A DNA stretch of 23,855 nt from Candidatus Bathyarchaeota archaeon (GTDB lineage: Archaea > Thermoproteota > Bathyarchaeia > TCS64), in assembly GCA_016934355.1 (NCBI GenBank), contig JAFGTA010000199.1:1-23855 (forward strand). Direction: 5' to 3'. Within the stretch, counting starts at the first letter, position 1. The number at the start of each line of letters is the position of its first letter. Position numbers and translations under genes: made by a program. Below the pieces are notes generated by a model. The model was not told where the DNA came from and ran no database searches. It was given only the letters and a program-made list of their open reading frames with translations. Below are positions 1 through 6,004 of the stretch, piece after piece.

Positions 1-56
1 ACGAGCACCGTCTTGGTGCCCATGGTGCCGATGTCAGTGCCGATGAGGTAACTCAT
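1..56 (-). CDS. FGGY-family carbohydrate kinase, N-terminal fragment
   Basis: The reverse strand from 56 reads MSYLIGTDIGTMGTKTVLV before leaving the window. The D-I-G-T-x-G-T-K stretch is the phosphate-1 (ATP-binding) motif of the FGGY sugar kinases (xylulokinase and glycerol kinase relatives) in the actin/hexokinase fold, and it sits at the extreme N-terminus as usual. The start lies 21 bp downstream of the DUF1028 stop codon on the same strand, so the two are probably co-transcribed. The sugar substrate cannot be told from 18 residues. Confidence 0.7.
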   Translation of the reverse strand, partial: MSYLIGTDIGTMGTKTVL

Positions 57-77
57 AGTTCTGAATTGTAGCCAGTA

Positions 78-962
78 TTATTCAAGAATTTCTTCTGGGA
101 GCTCCCCCTCAGCGACGAGGCGTCTTATCAGCGGAGCCATCCTCGGGCTGATCTCGAGGTACTTCCTGTACGTCGCCACCGCCTTCTCCTTCATACCTGC
201 CTCGAGCTGGGCTGATCCAAGCGCCTCCCAGGCGTCTATGTAGGCGCGGTCAGCTCGGCTCTCCAGGAACGTCTCAAGCTTCCCGAGGGCATTGTTCTTG
301 TCCTCGCCAGAGGCCTGGTTTAGCTCACTGACAAGCGTCCAGCAGTGTAGCGTGTTCTTCCCCGCCTGAAGGATTCTCCCCAGCTCCTTTACGGGCTCCA
401 AGTGGTCCTCGACCGAGATATCCACCACGACGCTGGTTCCTCCCCATCCCGCGCCCTCCATGACGACCACCAGTCGGGCGCTCAGCTTGCCCCTGGCGTC
501 GCCGCCTGCCTCGTCTCCGGCCCGAAGCGCCGCGAAGAGCCTGTCATAGAGAGGACCAGTCACCGACGCGAACGCCTCGGTCATCCTGTCGACGACCTCG
601 GGGCCCACCAGTATATTGCCCTGACAGGCGTAGTCCTCGCCCACCCTGTGGCCCGCCCACTTGGCGCATTGTTTCCCGGTGAAGGATAGCGCCTCTCCGT
701 CGAGGGTGATCATTCCCACCTGGCGGTGCTCGATGTCGTCGTCGATCTCCTTGAAGTGGTCCAGAATCTGGTCAGGTGAGAGGCCTTCGCCGAGTTTCTC
801 GAAGAACAGCCTCCTGAAGGCCATATTCGACTTCGCCTGGGAGACTATGGAGCCTATGCCTGCCTCTGATCGACCTACACGCCCCGAGTCGTAGCTGCAC
901 GAGGAGATTGCGAAGCCTGTTCCCCCTTTCACCCTGTCGACGGCGACTATAGAGAACGTCAT
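78..962 (-). CDS. DUF1028 family Ntn-hydrolase-like protein with C-terminal TPR-like tail
   Basis: 294 aa. Residues 1-215 match the DUF1028 pattern: MTFSIVAVD at the N-terminus, the SQAKSN stretch near 41-46, FTGKQCAKWAG at 94-104, the YACQGNILVG block at 111-120, and AGDEAGGDARGKLSA at 148-162. The family has an N-terminal-nucleophile hydrolase-like fold and no firmly established reaction. Residues about 235-275 (YIDAWEALGSAQLEAG, then KEKAVATYRKYLEISP) look like one TPR-type helical hairpin, an extra module that may mediate protein contacts. It lies 21 bp upstream of the FGGY kinase on the same strand. A TTTTAAA box 26 nt before the ATG predicts a leaderless transcript. Family assignment is firm; function is unknown. 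Confidence 0.88.
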   Translation of the reverse strand: MTFSIVAVDRVKGGTGFAISSCSYDSGRVGRSEAGIGSIVSQAKSNMAFRRLFFEKLGEGLSPDQILDHFKEIDDDIEHRQVGMITLDGEALSFTGKQCAKWAGHRVGEDYACQGNILVGPEVVDRMTEAFASVTGPLYDRLFAALRAGDEAGGDARGKLSARLVVVMEGAGWGGTSVVVDISVEDHLEPVKELGRILQAGKNTLHCWTLVSELNQASGEDKNNALGKLETFLESRADRAYIDAWEALGSAQLEAGMKEKAVATYRKYLEISPRMAPLIRRLVAEGELPEEILE

Positions 963-984
963 GTATGTTATTCAGAGAAATCTG

Positions 985-991
985 TTTAAAA
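985..991 (-). promoter_or_regulatory. TATA box of the DUF1028 gene
   Basis: TTTTAAA on the minus strand, centred 26 nt upstream of the ATG at 962. This places the expected start site on or beside the start codon (leaderless). Confidence 0.55.
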
Positions 992-1027
992 GAGTGGCTC
1001 ACCTTCGGTGGTCACTTGTTGTGAGTG

Positions 1028-2059
1028 CTATTTCCCGGGTATCCGTTTCTCTACGGGTGCGATAGTGAAGGGCTTATGGGGCTCCGTCTGGTACCAGTAG
1101 GCGGTGCTGCTGTAGTCGTCGCTTCGGTGGTCGGCGTGTCCGTGCTCTATGGTGACGCGTATGCTCTTCTCGAAGTACACCGGGTCGGGGATATGGTACC
1201 TGTACCAGGTAACCTTGCCGCTCCAGTTCTTGCCTCCGGGGATGGGGAGCCCATGGTAGGGGGCGCAGTACTCCTGAGTGGGGCACCAAGACATGCCGTA
1301 GTAGTCCTCGGTGCCTGTGCCGACTAGGCTGGGGGTCTTCTCGCCGTCTATGTAGATCATGTCGTCGCCTTCGCCGTACCAGTTGAACTTATCCGTCTTG
1401 CGGAGGTTAACGACGTTTACGTTGCAGCCCACGTAGTGGCCACGGCCCTCGGCCTCCATTAGCAGGTAGTTGCCTTCGCCTCGCTGGTTCTCGCCTTCGA
1501 ACATCCAGGTTCTGTTGGGGACGCCGGCGTCGCTTATGCCGTCTGTGGGGTTCTCGCGGCGCCACATGGCGTGGAACCTGCCGAGCCCGGGCTCAGGCTC
1601 GCTCCACTCCTCGTAGTCTATGTAGTAGTAGAAGGCGGTGACCTGTTCCTCGCCCTGATTCTCTATTGTGATCTTGGCTCCGTCGCCGTAGGGCATGGGC
1701 CACCAGCAGTTGAACGCCTTGCCGTCTTCGGGGCTCATCTGCAGAGGCGCGGACACATAGTTGCGGGTGACGCCGTGGCCTATGCCGAAGAAGTCGCCTA
1801 TGGGTACCTCTACGCTGGAGCGTTTCTCGCCGTCCCAGTATGCACGGAGCACGAGCTTCCTGAGGTACCACTCCTCGTCGGTTCTGATGGTTACCCAGAT
1901 GTGCTTGACGCATCCCGCGCCCTTCATCTCGGCGAGGGCGGCGGTCTCGCCTGCTTCTACGACGAGGTAGTCTCTGTTGCCGCCTGTTCTGTCGTAGCTG
2001 CTGAACCGTTTTCTCTTATGGTTTCGGAGTTTGGCTACTCCGTCAAGTCCAGTATACAT
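1028..2059 (-). CDS. GH172 (DUF2961) family glycosidase
   Basis: 343 aa. Recognised as DUF2961, now glycoside hydrolase family 172, whose characterised members are alpha-D-fructofuranosidases/difructose-anhydride enzymes and D-arabinofuranan-degrading enzymes. Family landmarks are the N-terminal SSYDRTGGNRD (20-30), GAGCVKHIWVTI (48-59), EVPIGDFFGIGHG (84-96), EGDDMIYIDGE (230-240), GTGTEDYYG (247-255) and SSTAYWYQTEPH (317-328). The GTGTEDY block carries a conserved glutamate that is probably catalytic. There is no signal peptide, so the enzyme is probably cytoplasmic. Length is near the single-domain family norm. GTATTTTC lies 27 nt upstream of the ATG. Neighbouring sugar kinase and DUF1028 genes fit glycan use; the exact sugar is not predictable. 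Confidence 0.9.
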   Translation of the reverse strand: MYTGLDGVAKLRNHKRKRFSSYDRTGGNRDYLVVEAGETAALAEMKGAGCVKHIWVTIRTDEEWYLRKLVLRAYWDGEKRSSVEVPIGDFFGIGHGVTRNYVSAPLQMSPEDGKAFNCWWPMPYGDGAKITIENQGEEQVTAFYYYIDYEEWSEPEPGLGRFHAMWRRENPTDGISDAGVPNRTWMFEGENQRGEGNYLLMEAEGRGHYVGCNVNVVNLRKTDKFNWYGEGDDMIYIDGEKTPSLVGTGTEDYYGMSWCPTQEYCAPYHGLPIPGGKNWSGKVTWYRYHIPDPVYFEKSIRVTIEHGHADHRSDDYSSTAYWYQTEPHKPFTIAPVEKRIPGK

Positions 2060-2082
2060 GGGTGTGGTACTGTTTCTGCGGT

Positions 2083-2090
2083 GAAAATAC
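2083..2090 (-). promoter_or_regulatory. TATA-like box of the GH172 gene
   Basis: GTATTTTC on the minus strand, centred about 27 nt before the start codon at 2059. The spacing is correct for a leaderless archaeal transcript, but the box is only moderately canonical. Confidence 0.35.
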
Positions 2091-2228
2091 TTGCGATTAG
2101 CCGGTCTTGGGTAGCGTTTTTGCGTTGTATGGAGTGCGGTTTTGCGGTGATCAGGGTCGAAACTGGGCTGTTCTGGGGCTGTTCTAGGCGATTGGGGTCT
2201 GGTTTTCGGTTATCCGGGGGTATCCCCC

Positions 2229-2789
2229 CTATCTGCGCTGCCTGTACAGCTTGGGGTCCACGACCTCGGCCATCCGCTCGATGTCGAGGCGGCCTCCGAG
2301 GTAACTGTTGACCTCTTCGGCGTGTGACTCGGGGTCCTGGAGGGCGTCGTTGTAGCTCACGTAGAGGGTGTCAACGTTGGGCTTCGATGCGAGCCACTCC
2401 TCGACCTCCTGCAGGTGTTTCTCGAATATGCCTGCCATGATCTCGTCGGGCACCTCGTCCTCAGCCTCGCCGCGGCGCTTCATCATCTTCTTCTGGCTGG
2501 CTAGGACTTCGGGTATCCTCCGCTGCATGAAGACCACCTTGTAGCTGTGGTCGTCTGGGAGGTACCTGAGGAGGTAGCTGATGACCTTGACGGCTTTGCC
2601 CTCGGCTTCGCCTACCCATGTGGCGTCTTCGGCTAGCTGTTTGACTCGCTCGTCTTCGTAGTAGCCTTTGAGGTTGTCTTCGTCGGCTTCGCGTTGCTCG
2701 TCGGTGAGTATCTTTACGCCTCCGGCTTCCAGCATCTTCATCATCATGCTGGTTCCTGATCGTGGCAGCCCTGACACTACTATGATCAT
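2229..2789 (-). CDS. Sulfotransferase-like P-loop protein
   Basis: 186 aa. Starts MIIVVSGLPRSGTSMMMKML, where GLPRSGTS (7-14) is the phosphate-binding loop typical of PAPS-dependent sulfotransferase-family proteins. A later FMQRRIPEVLASQKKM segment resembles the second conserved region (R-x-P-x-x-x-x-S) that contacts the 3'-phosphate. At 186 aa it is shorter than classical sulfotransferases (about 250-300 aa), so activity and acceptor are uncertain; a kinase-like P-loop role is possible. A strong TATA-like ATTTTTAACC lies about 40 nt upstream of the ATG, giving a short leader. The first 20 codons recur in degraded form at 5666-5724. Confidence 0.75.
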   Translation of the reverse strand: MIIVVSGLPRSGTSMMMKMLEAGGVKILTDEQREADEDNLKGYYEDERVKQLAEDATWVGEAEGKAVKVISYLLRYLPDDHSYKVVFMQRRIPEVLASQKKMMKRRGEAEDEVPDEIMAGIFEKHLQEVEEWLASKPNVDTLYVSYNDALQDPESHAEEVNSYLGGRLDIERMAEVVDPKLYRQRR

Positions 2790-2824
2790 GTTGTTTGTTC
2801 TCGTTTTATCTGGTGTGTGTTTTG

Positions 2825-2833
2825 GTTAAAAAT
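2825..2833 (-). promoter_or_regulatory. TATA box of the sulfotransferase-like gene
   Basis: ATTTTTAAC on the minus strand about 40 nt before the ATG at 2789, predicting a leader of roughly 14 nt with no clear Shine-Dalgarno sequence. The rest of 2834-3000 contains no gene I can support. Confidence 0.4.
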
Positions 2834-3000
2834 GTGCCGCGGTTTTATGGGGGGCTACCTGCTGTGACGGGGAGAATGGTATCTTGGTTGCGGGTTTGCT
2901 TCAACTAGGAATCTCGGGGAAAAAGATTTTCTTGTACTGTGTTACCGGGAATAAACGAAAAAAATCACGAGACATCTATTATGTCCTCAACTTTGAGGGT

Positions 3001-3417
3001 TTAGACGGCTGTCTTTCCCGCCTCTGGCCCTGGCTGGAGGTAGTAGATTTCCTCAACCTTAACAGCAATCGCCGCCTTGGCGGGCATCTTCATGCCTCTC
3101 TCCTTCTCGAACTTCTCGGCCATCTTCTTTCCGCGCTCGACTCTAGGGCCCTCGGTCTCGATAACGGCCTTGCCTTTGAGCTGGTACGCCCTGTGGATGT
3201 CCATGTTGTAGGCTGACACCGCAGCCCATCCGCTGTTCTCCAGGTTTGCCCGGGTCTTCCTCATGAAGTTGTCCACGAGAACAACTGTCTCGTCGTCCTC
3301 GAACCACCAGAACGCGACGTAGCTAGTGTTTGGCTTGCCCTCCGCGTCGACGGTTCCTAGGCTGATGACCCTCTGCTTTGTGAATGTTTCCTGTGCTTCT
3401 TTTGGTAAGTTTGCCAT
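3001..3417 (-). CDS. Pyridoxamine 5'-phosphate oxidase-like (split beta-barrel) flavin-binding protein
   Basis: 138 aa. The pattern is that of the PNPOx-like split beta-barrel family: an N-terminal helix, then RVISLGTVDAEGKPNTSYVAFWWFEDDETVVLVDNFMRKTRANLENSGWAAVSAY. This is the usual strand order, with the K-T-R-x-N-L motif that contacts FMN or F420 phosphate (about 53-58), followed by the YQLKGKAVIETEG strand. Members are small cytosolic dimers binding FMN, F420 or heme; the substrate is unknown. It is divergent from the winged-helix regulator gene, with only 53 bp between them, so it is probably a target of that regulator. The ATATATTTAAC element lies about 25 nt before the ATG, so the transcript is probably leaderless. 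Confidence 0.85.
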   Translation of the reverse strand: MANLPKEAQETFTKQRVISLGTVDAEGKPNTSYVAFWWFEDDETVVLVDNFMRKTRANLENSGWAAVSAYNMDIHRAYQLKGKAVIETEGPRVERGKKMAEKFEKERGMKMPAKAAIAVKVEEIYYLQPGPEAGKTAV

Positions 3418-3434
3418 GCCCCACGTTACTTCAG

Positions 3435-3468
3435 TAATATATTTAACTGGTAGGGTAATTTATTTAAC
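3435..3468. promoter_or_regulatory. Divergent promoter with two direct repeats 21 bp apart
   Basis: TAATATATTTAAC (3435-3447) and TAATTTATTTAAC (3456-3468) differ at one of 13 positions and are offset by exactly 21 bp, two helical turns. The first copy is centred about 25-28 nt from both the minus-strand start at 3417 and the plus-strand start at 3471, so it can be the TATA element for both genes. The second ends 2 nt before the regulator's ATG. This arrangement suggests an operator where the regulator controls itself and its divergent neighbour. Confidence 0.5.
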
Positions 3469-3470
3469 CT

Positions 3471-4217
3471 ATGAGGCTCGACGAGGAGATAAGCGAACTC
3501 CGAAGAGAGATAGCCCAGTTCAGGACCGAGACGAGGCAGCGCCTGGAAGTCATCGAGAACGAGGTGAACAAACAGGTAGCCCTCAACTACAACAGGACAA
3601 TCATAGACTACGTCACCGGGATGAGTCAAGACTTGGTGGAGAACCTGAAATGTGATAGACCCGACGAGGAGACGTTCTGTAAGAACCAGATGGAGGGCCT
3701 GCAAACAGATTATCTGGCGTATCTGAAGGCGGGGAAGTTCACAGAGTCCCACAGCGCCATGGGAGAATCTCTCTGTACGCTGAAGATGTTGAAGGCAAAC
3801 TTCGAGGAGTCCGGGAGAACGGGGTGCATCTTATGTCTTGAGAACGAGGCGAGGGTCATAGAGTCTAACATGCAGCTCCTCAACCAGCTTAAACTCATCG
3901 AGACGCCTGCGGCGTACCTTGCACAGAACACCGCCACCGTGAACACGCTGGACGCGGAGAAGGCCAACGACCTAATCATCAACCCCATCAGTAACAAGGC
4001 GAGGATACAGATTCTCCAGAGCATCTACAGGGGAGAGAATAGGTTCAACGACCTCTCCAAGGCCACCGGCCTAGAGGGTGGGCAACTGCTGTATCACATC
4101 AGGAAGCTGAGGGACGCGGAGTATGTTGACCAGTTCGAGTCAAAGGACTACGTTTTGACGTCCAAGGGGATGAAGACACTGGTGATGCTGGCCCAGCTGA
4201 GCCACGAGTTAAGCTAA
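3471..4217 (+). CDS. Winged-helix (ArsR-like) transcriptional regulator with N-terminal coiled coil and central cysteine-rich domain
   Basis: 248 aa. Residues 1-35 form a charged, heptad-like coiled coil (RLDEEISELRREIAQFRTET). Residues 40-160 are helical with five cysteines (61, 70, 102, 119, 122, the last pair a CxxC) and look like a dimerising or ligand/metal/redox-sensing domain I do not recognise. Residues 170-248 form a winged helix of ArsR type: NKARIQILQSIYRG, then FNDLSKATGLEGGQLLYHIRKLRDAEYVDQFESKDYVLTSKG (recognition helix about 202-213, wing about 219-230). It is divergent from the PNPOx-like gene and ends 8 bp from the convergent MFS transporter gene. Direct repeats in its promoter suggest autoregulation. 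The signal sensed is unknown. Confidence 0.8.
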   Translation: MRLDEEISELRREIAQFRTETRQRLEVIENEVNKQVALNYNRTIIDYVTGMSQDLVENLKCDRPDEETFCKNQMEGLQTDYLAYLKAGKFTESHSAMGESLCTLKMLKANFEESGRTGCILCLENEARVIESNMQLLNQLKLIETPAAYLAQNTATVNTLDAEKANDLIINPISNKARIQILQSIYRGENRFNDLSKATGLEGGQLLYHIRKLRDAEYVDQFESKDYVLTSKGMKTLVMLAQLSHELS

Positions 4218-4225
4218 TCAATCGG

Positions 4226-5404
4226 TTACTCGTTTTTCACCCAGAGAAGGTAGACCACGGACGCTGTGACGCCTAGGAGAGAGGTCACAGAGCCTAGCCC
4301 GAGGTAACCGAACCGGATCAGGGTGAAACCTCCGATCAAGGCGCCTATTACCCCACCTAGGTTTCCTGAAGCGGCACTCAAGGACATCATAGAGCCCCTG
4401 TAGGTCTTTTCTTGAAGAAGACCAAGAGCGCCGGAGGAAGCCATCCACACCCCGAACAAGAAGGCGCCTACTAAGGAGAAGAATACTGATGGAAGTAAGC
4501 TTAACCCGGCTCCAAAGTAGACGAGATAAGCCAAGGCTGAAAACAGTGTCGACGAGTAAACAACCCGTTTCAATCCCAGCCTTACGACGAGCCTGTTGCT
4601 GGCTAGAAGCCCGATGGTTACCGCGATGGCGGTTAAAGGCATTATCTGTGAAACAGTGTCTACAGAGAGGGAGAAACTCTGCCTCAGGTAACTGCCGTTG
4701 AATATCTGTATCGCCGTGAAAGGCGTGATAGCCAGGGCTCCCGCCAGCAAAAAGGCTGAAGCGGAACGGTTACGGAACACTGTCTGGATGCCAGCTAACT
4801 GGCTTGAGTCCCCGGTTGGCTGTCTCTTGTCAGTTGGTAAGGCTATGTAAACGAGTACGAGACTGATCGCCGTTAAAGTAAGGTTGTATGAGGCAAAGGC
4901 GATGCGCCAGCTGCTTCTGGCTAACACATAGCCTGTGACCAAAGGCGCGAGAAACGAGAGTATGCTTCGCACCGATATTAGGCGCCCCATTACCTCGGTT
5001 CTTCCCTCGGGCGGGTATAATGCCCCTATGAACGTGGTGACCATGGGGGATACCATGCTGTACCCGATGCCTAGCAGACTGTAGAGGACGAGGATCGAGA
5101 GGAAGTTGAATGAAAGGCTTGTGCCTATGATCGACGCGGATATCAGCACCAGACCTATGCTCAGCAGGAGTTTATGGCTGAATCTTACCGCCAAGACGCC
5201 CATGCTGATAGCCATGATGATGCTGAAGAACGAGGAAAAGGAGCTGATTTGCCCCAGTACCCCGACTGGTATTTTCAGCGACTCGGCTACGTCTATTAAG
5301 AGAAGGCTGAGGGCTACCGCCGGTGAGCCGCCTGTCGCTATGGAGGCGCCTAATGCGAAGAATAGCAGTGTCTGTTTGTTCTTTTGCTCGTTCATTGACT
5401 TCAC
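4226..5404 (-). CDS. MFS transporter, probable drug/metabolite exporter
   Basis: 392 aa, very hydrophobic, consistent with 12 membrane helices in two six-helix halves separated by a cytoplasmic loop around 190-210 (TDKRQPTGDSSQLAG). Helix 4-5 features (YPPEGRTEVMGRLISVRSILSFLAPLVTGYVL) resemble the DHA1-type exporter arrangement. It acts in the cytoplasmic membrane, driven by an ion gradient; the substrate is unknown. The start at 5404 (MKSMNEQ) could instead be the second Met at 5395. TATA candidates lie at 5453-5460 and 5442-5450. It converges on the winged-helix regulator with 8 bp between stops. Base composition looks less G+C-rich than flanking genes, which may simply reflect membrane protein codons or may indicate transfer. 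Confidence 0.88.
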   Translation of the reverse strand: MKSMNEQKNKQTLLFFALGASIATGGSPAVALSLLLIDVAESLKIPVGVLGQISSFSSFFSIIMAISMGVLAVRFSHKLLLSIGLVLISASIIGTSLSFNFLSILVLYSLLGIGYSMVSPMVTTFIGALYPPEGRTEVMGRLISVRSILSFLAPLVTGYVLARSSWRIAFASYNLTLTAISLVLVYIALPTDKRQPTGDSSQLAGIQTVFRNRSASAFLLAGALAITPFTAIQIFNGSYLRQSFSLSVDTVSQIMPLTAIAVTIGLLASNRLVVRLGLKRVVYSSTLFSALAYLVYFGAGLSLLPSVFFSLVGAFLFGVWMASSGALGLLQEKTYRGSMMSLSAASGNLGGVIGALIGGFTLIRFGYLGLGSVTSLLGVTASVVYLLWVKNE

Positions 5405-5528
5405 GTTCGCATGTATGCTGTAGTTGTTACTCTTCTCTTGTGATAAATCCTAGTTTTATGTTTGGCTTGAAAACGGGATTGTCGAAGGGATGGTAACTGG
5501 TCATGCACCCCCGTTACTCACTGTGCGG

Positions 5529-5559
5529 TATTTAACCTCAAAGGTAAAACAATTAACCT
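5529..5559 (+). promoter_or_regulatory. Second pair of TTAACC direct repeats, 21 bp apart
   Basis: TATTTAACCT (5529-5538) and AATTAACCT (5551-5559) share TTAACCT at exactly 21 bp offset. The same motif, spacing and orientation occur at 3435-3468. Here too an ATG follows almost at once (5561), but it opens only a 19-codon frame. Probably an operator for the winged-helix regulator, lying about 125 bp upstream of the MFS start. Confidence 0.4.
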
Positions 5560-5632
5560 AATGTTTGATGTGGGTTGTAGTATAAGCCCACAAACCAGCT
5601 CATGTATAATTGTAGGTTAATATGCATTAAAA

Positions 5633-5650
5633 ATCGCGTGTGCACGCGAT
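5633..5650. repeat. 18-bp palindrome in the decayed region
   Basis: Arms ATCGCGTG and CACGCGAT are perfect inverted repeats around a 2-nt centre, 15 bp from the sulfotransferase remnant. Possible operator or junction mark; role unknown. Confidence 0.4.
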
Positions 5651-5665
5651 GTCGAGCACGTATTA

Positions 5666-5724
5666 AGCATCTTCATCATCATGCTGGTTCCTGATCGTGA
5701 CAGCCCCGAGACGACTGTGATCAA
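5666..5724 (-). pseudogene. Remnant of a sulfotransferase-like gene (first 20 codons)
   Basis: On the minus strand from a TTG at 5724 the frame reads LITVVSGLSRSGTSMMMKML, against MIIVVSGLPRSGTSMMMKML in the gene at 2229-2789. DNA identity is about 52 of 58 positions plus one indel, with 34 consecutive identical bases at the inner end. Similarity continues more weakly upstream across the promoter side. It stops abruptly after codon 20, where an unrelated sequence follows. The 5'-end differences include synonymous changes (GTA/GTC, GTG/GTC, TCA/TCG), so the copy may once have been a functional paralogue before losing about 90% of its length. Confidence 0.7.
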
Positions 5725-6004
5725 TGTGTATCATCGTATTTTGTGGTGTGTCGGCGCTGAAAACGTGATGAGTATGGTAACAGTGGGCGGTAACTTTTTG
5801 AATTTTTTTTAGGGGTGACGAAATTTGGTAGGATGTTGGGGTAACCAGTGGGTGGAGGTGATTATGGGTTGTATGTCTGTTTTTCATGTTGCAGAGGCTC
5901 TAGGTTTTATTGGTAGGTCTTCGGCGAACCCCGTGTATTGGGTTAGTGCTTCTTTCTCGAAGGTTACTCCGGCTTGTATCCCGGCGCCGAAGGGAGAAAG
6001 GAGC

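Larger units (their letters stand above)
5405..6004. other. 600-bp gene-poor decayed intergenic region
   Basis: No intact gene supported. From left to right it contains the MFS promoter (about 5440-5464), two TTAACCT direct repeats 21 bp apart (5529-5559), an 18-bp palindrome ATCGCGTG-TG-CACGCGAT (5633-5650), the sulfotransferase gene remnant (5666-5724), and a stretch at 5885-6002. On the minus strand that last stretch reads protein-like SPFGAGIQAGVTFEKEALTQ and onward to a TGA, but has no start codon. A plus-strand 69-aa frame at 5825-6034 has unconvincing composition. The whole looks like eroded former coding DNA. Confidence 0.55.

Noticed and set aside
1571..2311. 246-aa plus-strand open frame
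   Set aside because: Antisense to the GH172 gene and its promoter; no family motif.
5561..5620. 19-codon frame immediately after the second TTAACC pair
   Set aside because: Too short, no motif; the layout echoes the regulator promoter but nothing supports expression.
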